This document shows positions 19,401 to 29,298 of a DNA stretch of 29,355 bases, in pieces; position 1 is the stretch's first letter, and the number at the start of each line of letters is the position of its first letter. The DNA is taken from contig JBNGIS010016603.1 of the NCBI GenBank assembly GCA_049999725.1, forward strand, positions 1 through 29,355, read 5' to 3'. The stretch comes from Haplomitrium mnioides (lineage: Eukaryota; Marchantiophyta; Haplomitriopsida; Calobryales). The position numbers were made by a program, and so were the translations under genes. A model generated the notes under the pieces. It saw only the letters and a list, made by a program, of their open reading frames with translations. It was not told where the DNA came from and searched no databases.

Positions 19401-20540
19401 TTAAGTCATGTTAGATGGTCAAAGATAGTGAATATCATGCCTTTTCTATTTGGGATGGTATTCTCTATCAAGTTCATCAAATATATGTTGTACAAGATGA
19501 TGCGCTTAGAATAACCTATTTACAAGAAGCACATGACATTCCAATGCTTGAGCATCTTGGGGTAGACAAGACTATGGAGTTGCTTCAATGCACTTGGTGG
19601 TGGCCAAATCTAGTTCAAAATGTTTGTAGCTTTGTTTGTTCTTGTGAAAGTTGTGAATGAAACAAGGCTTCAAATCAAAGACTAGCTGGTCTTCTTCAAC
19701 CACTACCGATTTCTACTACTCAGTGGGAACATGTAAGTTTAGATCTTGTCACTTTGCTTCCAACCATGTCTTGTGGGTTTACTGCCATTGCTTTTTTTGT
19801 GGATAAGCTAAACAAACAAATTCATCTAGCACTGACAATTGACGCAGCAGATGCTCTACAATTGGCAAAGATTTACTTTGATACAAATTTTTAATATCAT
19901 AGAATGCCAAAAGGTAATAATATCTGATAGAGATCCACAATTTACTAAGAAGTTTTGGCGAGAGTTTTTTACACTATTAGGTACCAAACTATTTATGTCT
20001 ACGGCTTGTTATCCTCAAACAAATATGCAAATTGAATGCAAAAATCATACTGTGGAAGATGTGCTTTGAGCCTTCATCAACANNNNNNNNNNAATCATAC
20101 TGTGGAAGATGTGCTTTGAGCCTTCATCAACATTCATCATGCACATTGGGATAATTTCTTACCAATTGTGGAGTTTGCATACAACAACTCCAAATAAACA
20201 AGTACTGGACTTTCTCCTTCTTTCTTAATTCTGGTCAACATTCTCTTGTTCTCTATGGTTTGCTTTCTCCTTCCTTATATAATGTTCCAAATTTTTCTAT
20301 CTTTGTATCATATTTATCTTCTTCTTTGCAAGATGCTAGAAACCATCATGTTATTCTTCAAAAATGGCAAAAAAATATGTTGAAAACATCATCGTGATTT
20401 TTCTTTTGTTTTAGGTGACGAAGTTATGCTTTCTACTCATGACCTTTCTTTGTCTTTAGATACTCAAGTCCGTAAGTTATCTTAAGCTTGGATTAGTCCT
20501 TTATCAATTTCTCAAGTTATTTCTCTTGTTGCATACAAAC
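19401..20540 (+). pseudogene. GY2 integrase, containing the assembly gap
   Basis: Zinc-binding N-terminus in an open frame at 19415-19660: HDIPMLEHLGVDKTMELL with two His, then CSFVCSCESCE with the Cys pair. The core has HVSLDLVTLLP with the first Asp, ISDRDPQFTKKFW with the second, and NMQIEC with the Glu, so all three catalytic residues are readable. Stops include TGA at 19658-19660 and 20067-20069, both shared with GY1. The 10-N gap falls just after the core. The C-terminal part with SGQHSLVLYGLLSPS and a degraded linker leads to the chromodomain. Confidence 0.85.
20083..20092. other. 10-N assembly gap, probably spurious
   Basis: Ten Ns interrupt the GY2 integrase. The 40 bases before (20043-20082) and after (20093-20132) are identical. 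Overlaying them restores collinearity with GY1, so the gap is likely an unmerged contig overlap and not missing sequence. Confidence 0.9.
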
Positions 20541-20875
20541 TTGATCTTCCTCTTCATATGAGGATTCATCCTGTATTTTATGTATCTAAACTTAAACCTT
20601 TTGTTTCTAATCCATCTTTTTTTTTAATCATGCTTAAACTCCTCCTTTACCTATTGTTCTTGATGATCATGAAGAATATGAGGTCGACCACATTTTGGCC
20701 AAGCGAGTACTCAAGCATAGGTGACATCTTCAAGTTCAATATAAAGTTTTGTTGAAGGGATATCTGCTTCATGATGCTACTTGGGAGCCACATTCTAACT
20801 TTGAGAATGATAAAGAAGTTGTTCGATTATTTGAAACTGTCAGCCACGACAAAGACGTCACCGATTAGAAGGCAG
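20541..20875 (+). pseudogene. GY2 integrase C-terminus and chromodomain
   Basis: After RIHPVFYVSKLKPF, the conserved end of gypsy integrase, a chromodomain is readable across frames: DDHEEYEVDHILAKRV, then LQVQYKVLLKGY, then HDATWEPHSNFEND and EVVRLFE. The Y-V-hydrophobic start, the K-G-Y turn and the TWEP block are the diagnostic features. In chromoviruses this domain binds modified histone H3 and directs integration to heterochromatin. One stop or shift near 20645 and one near 20724 break it. It ends a few bases before the 3' LTR. Confidence 0.85.
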
Positions 20876-20881
20876 AGATTA

Positions 20882-21314
20882 TGTAATAGTACAAGCATTA
20901 TGTTGTGTTATTTTTAAGAAAATAGAGAGGAGTGAAAGAAGTAGTAGAGGGTCACTTTAAGAGTTGATTTGAGATAGATTACTTGCCTTTGAAGTTACTT
21001 CTAGTGTTTTTAGAGTTGAAATTGGAAGTGACTTGTAAGTGCAAAAAGAGGGATGACACCTCCTTCTCTTGTATAGATAGAAGGGCTTCATAACCCCATT
21101 CCACATTTTGGAGTTTCTGTCGAATCACTTGTGTTCTTTGGTTTCTTGGCTTTTGCTTACACTCTTATTTTAGCTTGGGTTCTGAGTTGCATTACTCTAT
21201 TAGAGTTATCTTGTTTTGGCTTTGCTTGCTTTATTGGCATTTGGTTGAAAAACTCTATTAGAGTTCACTATGAGTTTCTACTCATTTGGATTTGGTCATT
21301 GTAATTCTTTTACA
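20882..21314 (+). repeat. GY2 3' LTR
   Basis: It begins TGTAATAGTACAAGC and ends TTTTACA. The purine-rich AGAAGGCAGAGATTA just upstream serves as polypurine tract. The TATA-like TATAGATAG is at 21072-21080, with palindromes at 21191-21209 and 21250-21266, each with one mismatch. At 433 bp it is the less deleted of the two GY2 LTRs. Confidence 0.9.
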
Positions 21315-21976
21315 TGTTGGGTCTAAGCCAACGATGAGGGAAGTCAACAAATTTGGAGGAGGTGAGAAGGTTACAAGGGGGTAAACTACGAAAGAGAGGA
21401 CCTCTCAATATTTTGGGCCGAAAGTATAGAGGTAGAAGGTAGATAAATTTTAAATATTAAAATAGCCGTTGGATAAGTTTGAAATTAGCCTATAGAAAAA
21501 TAGCAGAGATACAATTCAGTTAAGGAGAAGAAAAACACTTAGACAACTATGTAGTTGTTGAAAGGAAAGCTAGAGGCATGTTGGGTCTAATGAAGTGAAA
21601 CGGCTTGTATCCTAATTGAGGATTAAAAATAGCCACTACTTTGAACGAGGAACACGCTACTCAAAACAAAATCTTTTTTCTATTTTTAAAAGAAAAATTG
21701 TGATTTTTGAGATAAAAAAACATTAAAAAACAAGGTTATTTAAAAAAACATGAGCTTTTGAGGTTTGTTTTTTTGCTGTTTCAACAAGCATGATAGAACG
21801 AGAGTCGATTTCATTATGCAAAATCAATCAATATTATTAGTTTTAATGGAAATACTAGAAAACTGGAATTTAATGAAAAGTGTAAAAATTATGGTTAGTT
21901 TTAACAAAAAATTGCATTTATCATTCATTACAATTCTAAGCCCAAAAACTGGAATACACGTCATAAGAAACTATTT
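21315..21976. other. Spacer between GY2 and CO1
   Basis: AT-rich spacer without a recognised gene. It starts with TGTTGGGTCTAA, directly after the GY2 LTR; the 14-mer CATGTTGGGTCTAA (21313-21326) recurs exactly at 21577-21590. Bases 21631-21666 match the first bases of the window in inverted orientation. An inverted repeat, ACAACTA/TAGTTGT, lies near 21543-21558. A short frame at 21765-21986 has no known motif. This may be the remains of a further element. Confidence 0.5.
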
Positions 21977-22258
21977 TGTATTATAATACATGTAGTAAGA
22001 TGATTAGGCTAATATAACATTAGTCCTTAACACCTATGATTAGATTCTATGATTGGGATTAGGGTTAGTGCTGATCCTATATGATTAGCATATCACCTTA
22101 TAATTCTATTACTTTTGTACACACACATGATTATGTGATATGTATGAGATTGTGAGATTGAGGAGAGAGAAGAGAAGGAGAAGAAGATTTGACACTTGAT
22201 TGCACATTGTTGTTTACACATTTTTCATTTGGATTGGCATGAGCTAATGGGCCTAACA
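21977..22258 (+). repeat. CO1 5' LTR
   Basis: The left edge TGTATTATAATACATG is set by alignment with 29134 onward, where the first base is A. Over about 165 aligned bases I count six substitutions and one 2-base gap against the 3' copy. The right edge is tentative: I place it at the CA of CCTAACA, before TTCAACACATCATCAGCAC, but I find no clear tRNA primer-binding site to confirm it. Confidence 0.65.
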
Positions 22259-24953
22259 TTCAACACATCATCAGCACTTTAGCTGATTTTCACATTTTTC
22301 AAAATTTTCAATAATTTTTCTAAATTTTTTTTCTTTAAAAAAAACAAAAACAAGTTTTTTTTCAAGTTTGATTCCTCAAATACTACATATATACTATTTT
22401 ATTTTTCTTTTCTCATTTTCCACTGCTCTGAGTTTTCAAATTCTTAAAATAAAATATTTTATAATCTTATATTATATTATATTGTTGAAGACGATTTCTT
22501 GAAGAGCAGGTGCAAATCTGCAAAATTTGAAGAAACCAGGGACAATTGGTGTCACCTAGGGGAGGAATCAAGGTCGCCCAGGAGAGGCGATCCTCTACCA
22601 ACAAGAATCACAACTTTTCATCAAGAATTGAAGCACATATCAAGTAGATTCCATTTTTTGTTTTTCCCAGATTCTTCACCATTCTTGTGGAATTTTGGAT
22701 CAAGCTGATCAGGAGATTGTGCGCAATTGAATTCTATACACATAGCAATTCAAATCAAACAATTTCATCGAGGATCAAGGATGGAATCTTCAGATTTCAA
22801 ACGACTTAAATCTTGAGGAGAATTCATACACAAAGAGGAAGCACACTGTATCGGTGATATATTGGTGTTTTGACACTGATTGATTTTTTTTCAAAGGATC
22901 ATCAAGGTGTGGAAGCGGTGATATATTGCTATTTCAACCGTGAGGAAGTTTGAAAGTTCGATGCTGGCGAAAGTTCAAAGTTCGAATTTTCTGAAAGTTT
23001 GACTGGCGAGGAAGTCTATTCGGTGGTGAAACAATGAGAAATTGCTATTTTGACACTATTTTCTGAAAGTCCGAAAGGGTGCGAATAGAGAGATTTCAAA
23101 AGCTCGAACCACATTTGTTGAAGCGGCAACTTATTATTGTTTTGGCGAAAGTTCAAACTTGGTCATTCGGTAAACTTTGAAAGTTAGAATCTTGTTTTCA
23201 TATATTGGATCAATGTTTTATCACTATTTTGCATTTATTATATTCTATTCGAAGAGCTTCTTGAAAGACAAAAAGACAATTTTTTTCTATTTCGGCGAGT
23301 TTATATTATTTTATTGAAAGTTTGAAGGCCTCTATTTGGTGACACGGGAAAGTTTGAAAGGACTAACAGAATAACAAAGCAGCTTTTATTGCTATTTCGG
23401 CAATTTGGAAAAAACAATTATAAAACAATGCTAGCTCGGAGGGGAAGCCACTCCTATCTATTTGTATAAGCCTATCCTACACCGCAATGTGTTGCAAGCC
23501 GGATGGAGATGTCAAAGCCAAACCCTAGCCCCAGATGTAGGGAGTGAGGGGGTCTCTCTAATAGTAACCGTTGTAGGGGTTACGAGTGAGAGCCATTTAT
23601 ACTAGAAATGGTTTTTGCCAGTTTGCTTATGGGATCATTTGCAAGTCGCTCATGAAGCAACGGTAGCCACAGTACCAGAGCTGTTCTTCAAAGCACCACA
23701 AGTTACACTGAGCCTATTAACTCGACCGAAGCTATCAAATTGTCTTTTGAAGCTGGTCTAATTCACCGGAGCTACCAGATTTGAACCCAAAGCTACTAAG
23801 TTTGCTGAACCTGCATAAAAGAACTCCCGAAGCACCATTTTATCCCCGAACCTAAACTATCTACCAAACCTAACTGTTCGTGAAGGGGGAGAATTCTGAT
23901 TCTTTCAATCGATCTTTATGCGCTCAAATCGATCTTATTTTCGAATCTAATTACACAAAAAGGATTGCCTGATCCTAGCGAACAATCTGACCATTCATTT
24001 TTACATTTTGGTTCAGAAATGACATCACAGTCACCTTTACGTTTTCTGGTCTTCTCAAGTAACATATCATAACATTTATGTTATGCAATTGACTGTTCCA
24101 GAGCATGAATTTTCATTCTTGAAGCACAATTGGAGTCAGAAATACATAGAACTATATTCAAGGAGCTGAATTCTAGAATCTAACGTGTACAATTGACATT
24201 CAGATCTATAGAACTCTAAATTGACATACCTATGTACTATGAATTTGTCAATTGAACATTTTTGGGACTTTACAAGGGTTTATCTGTCTGGTTGAACTTA
24301 TAATACATTGTCTGACTATTCAACACAAGTCTATATACCTGTACTTTCATTCATGTAAGAGATTACTCTGTTTTTTTATTTGACAGAAGCTGTAAGTAAA
24401 AAGATTAGCTACTACTCTATCTATACTTCAGAGTTTAATTTTTACAGAGTATCCACTATTGTTATATCTGTGAGAGGAGACTCATAGTTGTCTCAATAAT
24501 CTATTGAGATTTTGAGAAGATCATAACTAGTCTGCAGTGTTTCCTTATCAATACAATGTATTCTCAAATAACAAATTCAGCAGTTTTCAGAAATATCTAC
24601 TTTCCCTCAGTGATTCAAGAATTCAGAGAGCCAGTTTGTACATTCAAGAATATTACATCAACTTGTGCAGACTATATCTGAAAGCTGAGGCTACACCAAC
24701 AATTGGAATATTGTGAAGATATAGAGGAGACTTATTGCTGATATTTCCACCTATTTTCTGAAAGATTAGAAGATCAACAACTTGCGTGCAGCAAGCATAA
24801 CATGGACTATACTTCACATATAACTTTTGTTATACAAAACTTTTTTTTTTGTTTTTCTCCAGAGTTTCAAAGAGTTTAACATTTTGAGTTTTCTGCATTT
24901 TGATAAATCTTTTATTTATCTTCCAACCTTCAAAACTCTTTTGCATTCTAAAA
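22259..24953 (+). other. CO1 long untranslated leader with degenerate repeats
   Basis: About 2.7 kb separate the LTR from the gag start, much longer than usual for plant copia elements. No domain is recognisable. Between about 22850 and 23410, phrases related to GGTGATATATTGCTATTT and to GAAAGTTTGAAAGTTCGA recur in diverged form (for example 22852, 22916, 23041, 23126, 23387). A separate block at 23430-23620 is less AT-rich and includes the inverted pair GTAACC/GGTTAC at 23565-23584. The leader may include acquired sequence or an older insertion. Confidence 0.55.
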
Positions 24954-25919
24954 ATGGAAAAATTAAGCTTTAAACTGTTGACCATTGAAGTAGACAACTA
25001 TCTCTCATGGTCACTGGATGTAGCAACCCATCTGGTTTCAAAGGGATTGCAGACCACAATCTTGATAGATGAGGACATAACATTACAACAGATTGCCCAG
25101 GCCTTGGTCTTCTTGAGGCACCATCTCTCTGATTCTCTCAAAATACAATATCTGAATGAGAGTAATCCCAAAATTCTCTGGGATAACTTGAAAGAAAGAT
25201 TTGACCACACAAAAACAATCCACTTGCCTAATGCAAGGCATGATTGGGTCAATCTAAGAGTTCAAGATTTTTCTTCTATTTTCAAATATAACAGTGAATT
25301 TTTCAGAATAACATCTCAGCTGACATTATGTGGACATCCAGTTTCTCAAGAAGAACAAATTGAGAAAACATTATCCACATTTCATTCAACCAACATGATT
25401 ATGTCTACACAGTACAGAAACATGAATTTCTCTACTTATTCTAAACTTATAGCCTATTTACTATTAGCAGAGAAACATCAAGATTTACTGATGAAGAATT
25501 CCAAAGTAAGACCCCCAAGAACCCTACTTCAAAATCCTACACCTGAAGATCATTGTTCTAAGCCTAAAAATAACAGAGGTATGTCTAGAACAATGGCAAG
25601 ATATAGTTCCTTCAGACATAATTCTCACAGGGATAAAGCTTCTATGAATGGCAAGAATAAGCAATTCAAGAGGAGAGGAAGGGGTAGGTGTTATTCTGCA
25701 CGTTTCTATCAAAGAGGAAGAAGAGGAGGCAAGAATACATACAATAACAGAAACCAGCCATCCTCAAGAAATACAAGAGGACCAATTGTTTGCAATAGAT
25801 GTGAGACCATCGGGCATACTACTAAAGTTTGCAGAATCCCAGCACATTTGGTGGCACTTTATGCTAAAGACAAAAGCCAAAAAGCGGCAACAGAGAATCA
25901 TGGGGTCTTTATGGAATAG
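24954..25919 (+). CDS. gag: CO1 gag polyprotein with CCHC knuckle, open
   Basis: This is the only long open domain in the window, 321 codons from the ATG at 24954 (MEKLSFKLL). The frame is open upstream to 24900, but this Met is preferred because copia gags begin shortly before the conserved Tyr-Leu-Ser-Trp segment. The N-terminal two thirds match the UBN2-type gag of plant copia elements: NYLSWSLDVATHL, VFLRHHLSDSLK, LWDNLKERFDH, ARHDWVNLRVQDF and EKTLSTFHSTNM. A basic Arg/Gly-rich stretch (about residues 235-275) precedes a C-x2-C-x4-H-x4-C knuckle at 25791-25832 (CNRCETIGHTTKVC). It would form the particle and bind RNA. A TAG at 25917 ends it; in a live element protease would follow. Confidence 0.85.
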   Translation: MEKLSFKLLTIEVDNYLSWSLDVATHLVSKGLQTTILIDEDITLQQIAQALVFLRHHLSDSLKIQYLNESNPKILWDNLKERFDHTKTIHLPNARHDWVNLRVQDFSSIFKYNSEFFRITSQLTLCGHPVSQEEQIEKTLSTFHSTNMIMSTQYRNMNFSTYSKLIAYLLLAEKHQDLLMKNSKVRPPRTLLQNPTPEDHCSKPKNNRGMSRTMARYSSFRHNSHRDKASMNGKNKQFKRRGRGRCYSARFYQRGRRGGKNTYNNRNQPSSRNTRGPIVCNRCETIGHTTKVCRIPAHLVALYAKDKSQKAATENHGVFME

Positions 25920-26230
25920 ACCGATACCCTTAGCAATTATATTGATAAGGAAGAGGATATGAATATACCAGAAACGAACATGATTTAGTGTACAAATTTT
26001 ACACTTCCTCTTGATGACATCCATATCTATATTATAGACAGTGGCAACACTTATACTATTTTAAAATGCAGGTCCTATTTCACCAAGTTGACGCCCTCAC
26101 ACCAAAAGAGGATGTCATACATATCAGATCAGTCATATATGCTCCAAGTGCAACTAGAAATCTAATAAGTTTTTGTGATATATGAGATAATGGGTATCAC
26201 ATACATACCGACACTTGTAAAAATTAGGAA
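25920..26230 (+). pseudogene. CO1 protease remnant
   Basis: The catalytic D-S-G is intact at 26037-26045 in the context YIIDSGNTYTIL, matching the copia protease site. Before it, FTLPLDDIH follows gag after stops. After it, a degraded stretch with YSPSATRNL-like words and further stops leads to the pre-integrase domain. The domain is broken by several stops, so no protein is expected. Confidence 0.7.
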
Positions 26231-27310
26231 GTGTTGCATTTATTGAAGCACACTCTTGAAAGATTTGAAATAAAAGAAACACTTTTTGCGTACCCTCTTG
26301 GTTTCTATATAGCGCAAATACAAAACTATCATACTCATGCAAAAGCAATCGATCATACTACTTTATGGCATAATCGCTTAGGACATCCGGGCACTACAAT
26401 GTTTCTTAACATTCAGAAAGTGACCCGATCCATTCTTTAAAGCATTAAGCCATCTATGATTGACAGACCATGCATTCATTGTTCTTAAGGCTAGCTGGCC
26501 TTACGCGCAGCAATTTCCAAAACAATTCTAGAAATTCCAAAGTTCCTTGAGAGAATACATGCAGATGTTTGTGGTCCTATTGATCCACCTAGTGGACTCT
26601 TTCAATATTTTTTGGTGATCATCTGCACTTCTACAAAATAGTCACAAGTATCATTACTATCTACCCGTAATCTTGTCATCCTGAGGATATGGGCACACAT
26701 TTTGAAATTGAAGGCTCAATTTCCAAAAAGTCCAATAAAAGTCCTACGAGTTGATAATGCAGAATTTTTGATGACTTTTGCATGACTATAGGTATTGATA
26801 CCCAATACTCTGTGGCACATGTCTATTTTCAAAATGGAATAGCCAAAAGAGTTATACGCAACATTCAAATGATTGCTAGGCCTATGTTAATGCAGACCAA
26901 TTTACCGGTTTCTGCATGGGACCATGCAGTACTACATGCTACATCATTATTAAAATATCGACCATCAGCTTTTAATTCATTATCACCTCACCAACTTGCC
27001 TATGGTCAGATACCACACTTATCCCATTTGCGAGTTTTCGGTTGTCAAGTCTTAGTTTCGATTATAGGACCGAAAAGGACTAAGATGGGACCTCAGAGGC
27101 AAGAAAGCATTTATGTGGGATATGACTCATCGTCTATTATACGCTATCTGAAACCATCCACAGCTGATGTGTTTCAAGCCATATTAGTTGATTGCCATTT
27201 CTATGAGGATATATTTCCATCTCTTTTTGAAGATAAAAGTTCTTCTTTACCAAAAAAACTCCAATGGGAGAATATATCCACTATATGAATAAATCAAAGA
27301 ACAAGGCAAG
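26231..27310 (+). pseudogene. CO1 GAG-pre-integrase and integrase remnant
   Basis: The zinc-binding pre-integrase segment reads HTTLWHNRLGHPGTTM, then PCIHC, giving the HHCC pattern. The core has IHADVCGPIDPPSG with the first Asp, KVLRVDNAEF with the second Asp, and QNGIAKRVIRNIQMIARPML, where the third acidic residue (family A-E) is Lys at 26845-26847. The open frame at 26782-27288 continues with SAWDHAVLHATSLL, LAYGQIPHLSHLRVFGC and IYVGYDSSSIIRYL, the standard copia integrase C-terminal half. Both stops and the lost Glu rule out activity. Confidence 0.85.
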
Positions 27311-27735
27311 GTGGGGATGAGATCAAGAGACTTCTTCACTTGGCTAAAACAGTCGAACAACTGTCAGATTCTTTTAATGAAATTGCAAATGTAACTAGGT
27401 CACATATTTCTGCGGTGAATATTCCTGCAGGAATTCAGGATATTTCAAAACCAGCAATTGATCAAGTACCAAGGCAAAAGAGAGGACGCCCTCTTGGCTC
27501 AAAAGACTCTCAACCTAGGCAAAATGTTTTGACTAAGAGAACTACATTCTCAGCTGATGTCATGAAAGCATCTACGTCTACACCATTACTATCTTAGCCG
27601 ACTATTTCCTTATTGGAATACCTTGATAATCAAGAGATCTCAATCCATTATATGGATACAGGAGTTATATGGCAAAGAGAGTGTGTAGATGTCGATGATC
27701 ATTTTGCATTCCTTGTTTCACAGACTATATCCGAT
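27311..27735 (+). pseudogene. CO1 integrase-RT linker with basic RGRP motif
   Basis: An open piece at 27340-27597 carries QKRGRPLGSKDSQPR (from about 27475), a short basic motif often found in this position of plant copia pol and resembling an AT-hook core. A TAG at 27595 separates it from the next frame at 27613, which leads to RT. No separate function is claimed. Confidence 0.65.
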
Positions 27736-28770
27736 ACACCACCTGATCCCAGATCTGTCAAAGAAGCTATGGACAGTTTTGAGCAGATAAAGAGGAAAAA
27801 GTCAATGGATTTAGAATTTGATTCCATTATACAGAGGAAGGTATTTGGACCTTTAGTCCTTATTCCCTCTAATACTAATTTAATCAGATATAAGTGGATC
27901 TTTGTGAAGAAGCGAAATGAAAAAAATGTGAAATTGTCAAATATAAGGCACATCTTGCAGCCAAAGGCTATACACAAGTACCTTGGAGAGACTACGATCT
28001 CACATGCACTCTAATTACGGATGGTATCACATACCGGTTCCTAGTAGGCTTTTCCCTAGGATATGAGCTCATTACACATTAGGTTGATGTTGTGAAAACA
28101 TATCTATACAAGCTTCTTAATACCCATATCTACATGAAAGCTCTCCCAAAGCTTATTGCAAAGAATATCTATCATATTTAGTAGGAGAATGTCACTAAGA
28201 GTAAACCATTTAGCGACTTGTCTACCTCTTTACCATCGACCATCATTACACCTAGTGGTGGTAGTACTGGGTTTGGACCTATAGTCCATGAGATGCACTC
28301 TAGGGAGAAAAGACCTATTGTCCCCCTTATGTATCAATCCATGCCTCTGGCCAAGGGTGGATATGCAGTCCAGATCCTTCAATCTATTTATGGACTACAA
28401 CAGAGTGATCAAATATGGTATTGTAGATTTCATGAGGAGATGATCGCCATGGGTTTTCACTTTTATGACATTGCACCAAGTTTATTCATCATGAATGTCG
28501 ACAAAGAATTTATAATTGTCACATTATATATTGATGATATAAACCTTTCTGGTCACCAATCCTTACTTGAGCAAACTATTTCTATGTTTAAGAAGACTTT
28601 TGATATGAAGGATATTGGTAAGATCAAGTATTGTTTAGGATAATTCGAGTATCTTGATGATGGCATATTGATGCATTAGAGTGCTTATACTAAGAAAATC
28701 CTTAAACAATTCAATATGGATAAATCTCATCTAGTTACATCCCCTATGGAGATAAGATCACTCGACACAA
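27736..28770 (+). pseudogene. CO1 reverse transcriptase remnant
   Basis: RVT_2-type reverse transcriptase. The start reads DPRSVKEAMDSFEQ, MDLEFDSI and NLIRYKWIFVKKRNE, then after a shift HLAAKGYTQVPWRDYD and FLVGFSLGYEL. Then come VDVVKTYLYKLLNTHIYMKAL, and later YAVQILQSIYGLQQSDQIWY and LYIDDINLSGHQ with the catalytic YIDD at 28527-28538 intact. MKDIGKIKYCLG closes the open frame at 28643; a shifted tail ends near SPMEIRSLD. About 65 extra codons lie between the IYMKAL and YAVQ segments compared with the family. The first catalytic Asp (in VDVV) is present. Confidence 0.85.
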
Positions 28771-29126
28771 ATAAAGATATTCTTTTATTATCTTATTGAC
28801 ATTATTATTTTTATCTCCAATATATTTTTATATTCTATTTTTTGCTCATGTTATCTTTTTCTAAGTATCATATGATCATTACTTTCAGATTATCTATTTG
28901 GCCTATAGCCAATTTTCTTATCATTATTTCTCTTTTGGTCACTATATAACTTCTATATCCATCTATAAATGGTGGTTGTACTCTGTCTCTCGTTAGCATA
29001 TGAGAGCGTTTTAATAAGGCAACACCTTTATATTTCATATGGATTTTTTTTGGAGTGTAGGTGGTATTCTATCATAGGTTTCATACCTATCTTACATTTG
29101 GTTACAACATTCCCCATGTCATAACC
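28771..29126 (+). other. CO1 region where RNase H is expected but not found
   Basis: This AT-rich stretch lies between the RT end and the polypurine tract. In a complete copia element RNase H, roughly 400 to 600 bases, would sit here. I see none of its blocks (for example ADIxT or the D-A-D-W-A type start) in any frame, so it was deleted or replaced. Confidence 0.6.
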
Positions 29127-29133
29127 AAGGGGG
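29127..29133 (+). other. CO1 polypurine tract
   Basis: AAGGGGG, in the context CCAAGGGGGAG, lies directly before the 3' LTR copy. It is the typical copia primer for plus-strand synthesis and confirms the plus orientation. Confidence 0.8.
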
Positions 29134-29298
29134 AGTATTATAATACATGTAGTAAGATGATTAGGCTAATATAGCATTAGTCCTTAACCTATGATTAGAT
29201 TCTATGATTGGGATTAAGGCTAGTGCTGATCCTATATGATTAGCATATCATCTTATAATCCTATTACTTTTGTACACACACATGATTATGTGATATAT
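29134..29298 (+). repeat. CO1 3' LTR, first part only
   Basis: Aligns with 21977-22142 of the 5' LTR almost base for base, then departs after GTGATAT, where the 5' LTR continues with GTATGAG but this copy enters a TA run. The remainder of the LTR is not in the window. Confidence 0.8.

Larger units (their letters stand above)
16281..21314 (+). mobile_element. GY2: near full-length Ty3/gypsy chromovirus, decayed
   Basis: GY2 has both LTRs, a primer-binding site, gag, protease, RT, RNase H, integrase and a C-terminal chromodomain, about 5.0 kb in all. Its compact size and LTRs of about 0.4 kb fit small plant chromovirus lineages such as Reina or Galadriel, but a tree would be needed. It is the same family and orientation as GY1. 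Much of gag-protease is in one frame broken only by stops. No 5-bp target duplication is visible: GGCTA precedes it and TGTTG follows. It contains a 10-N gap at 20083-20092. Confidence 0.9.

Noticed and set aside
22259-22277. CO1 primer-binding site after CCTAACA
   Set aside because: TTCAACACATCATCAGCAC does not match the tRNA-iMet site well enough, so the LTR end is left tentative.
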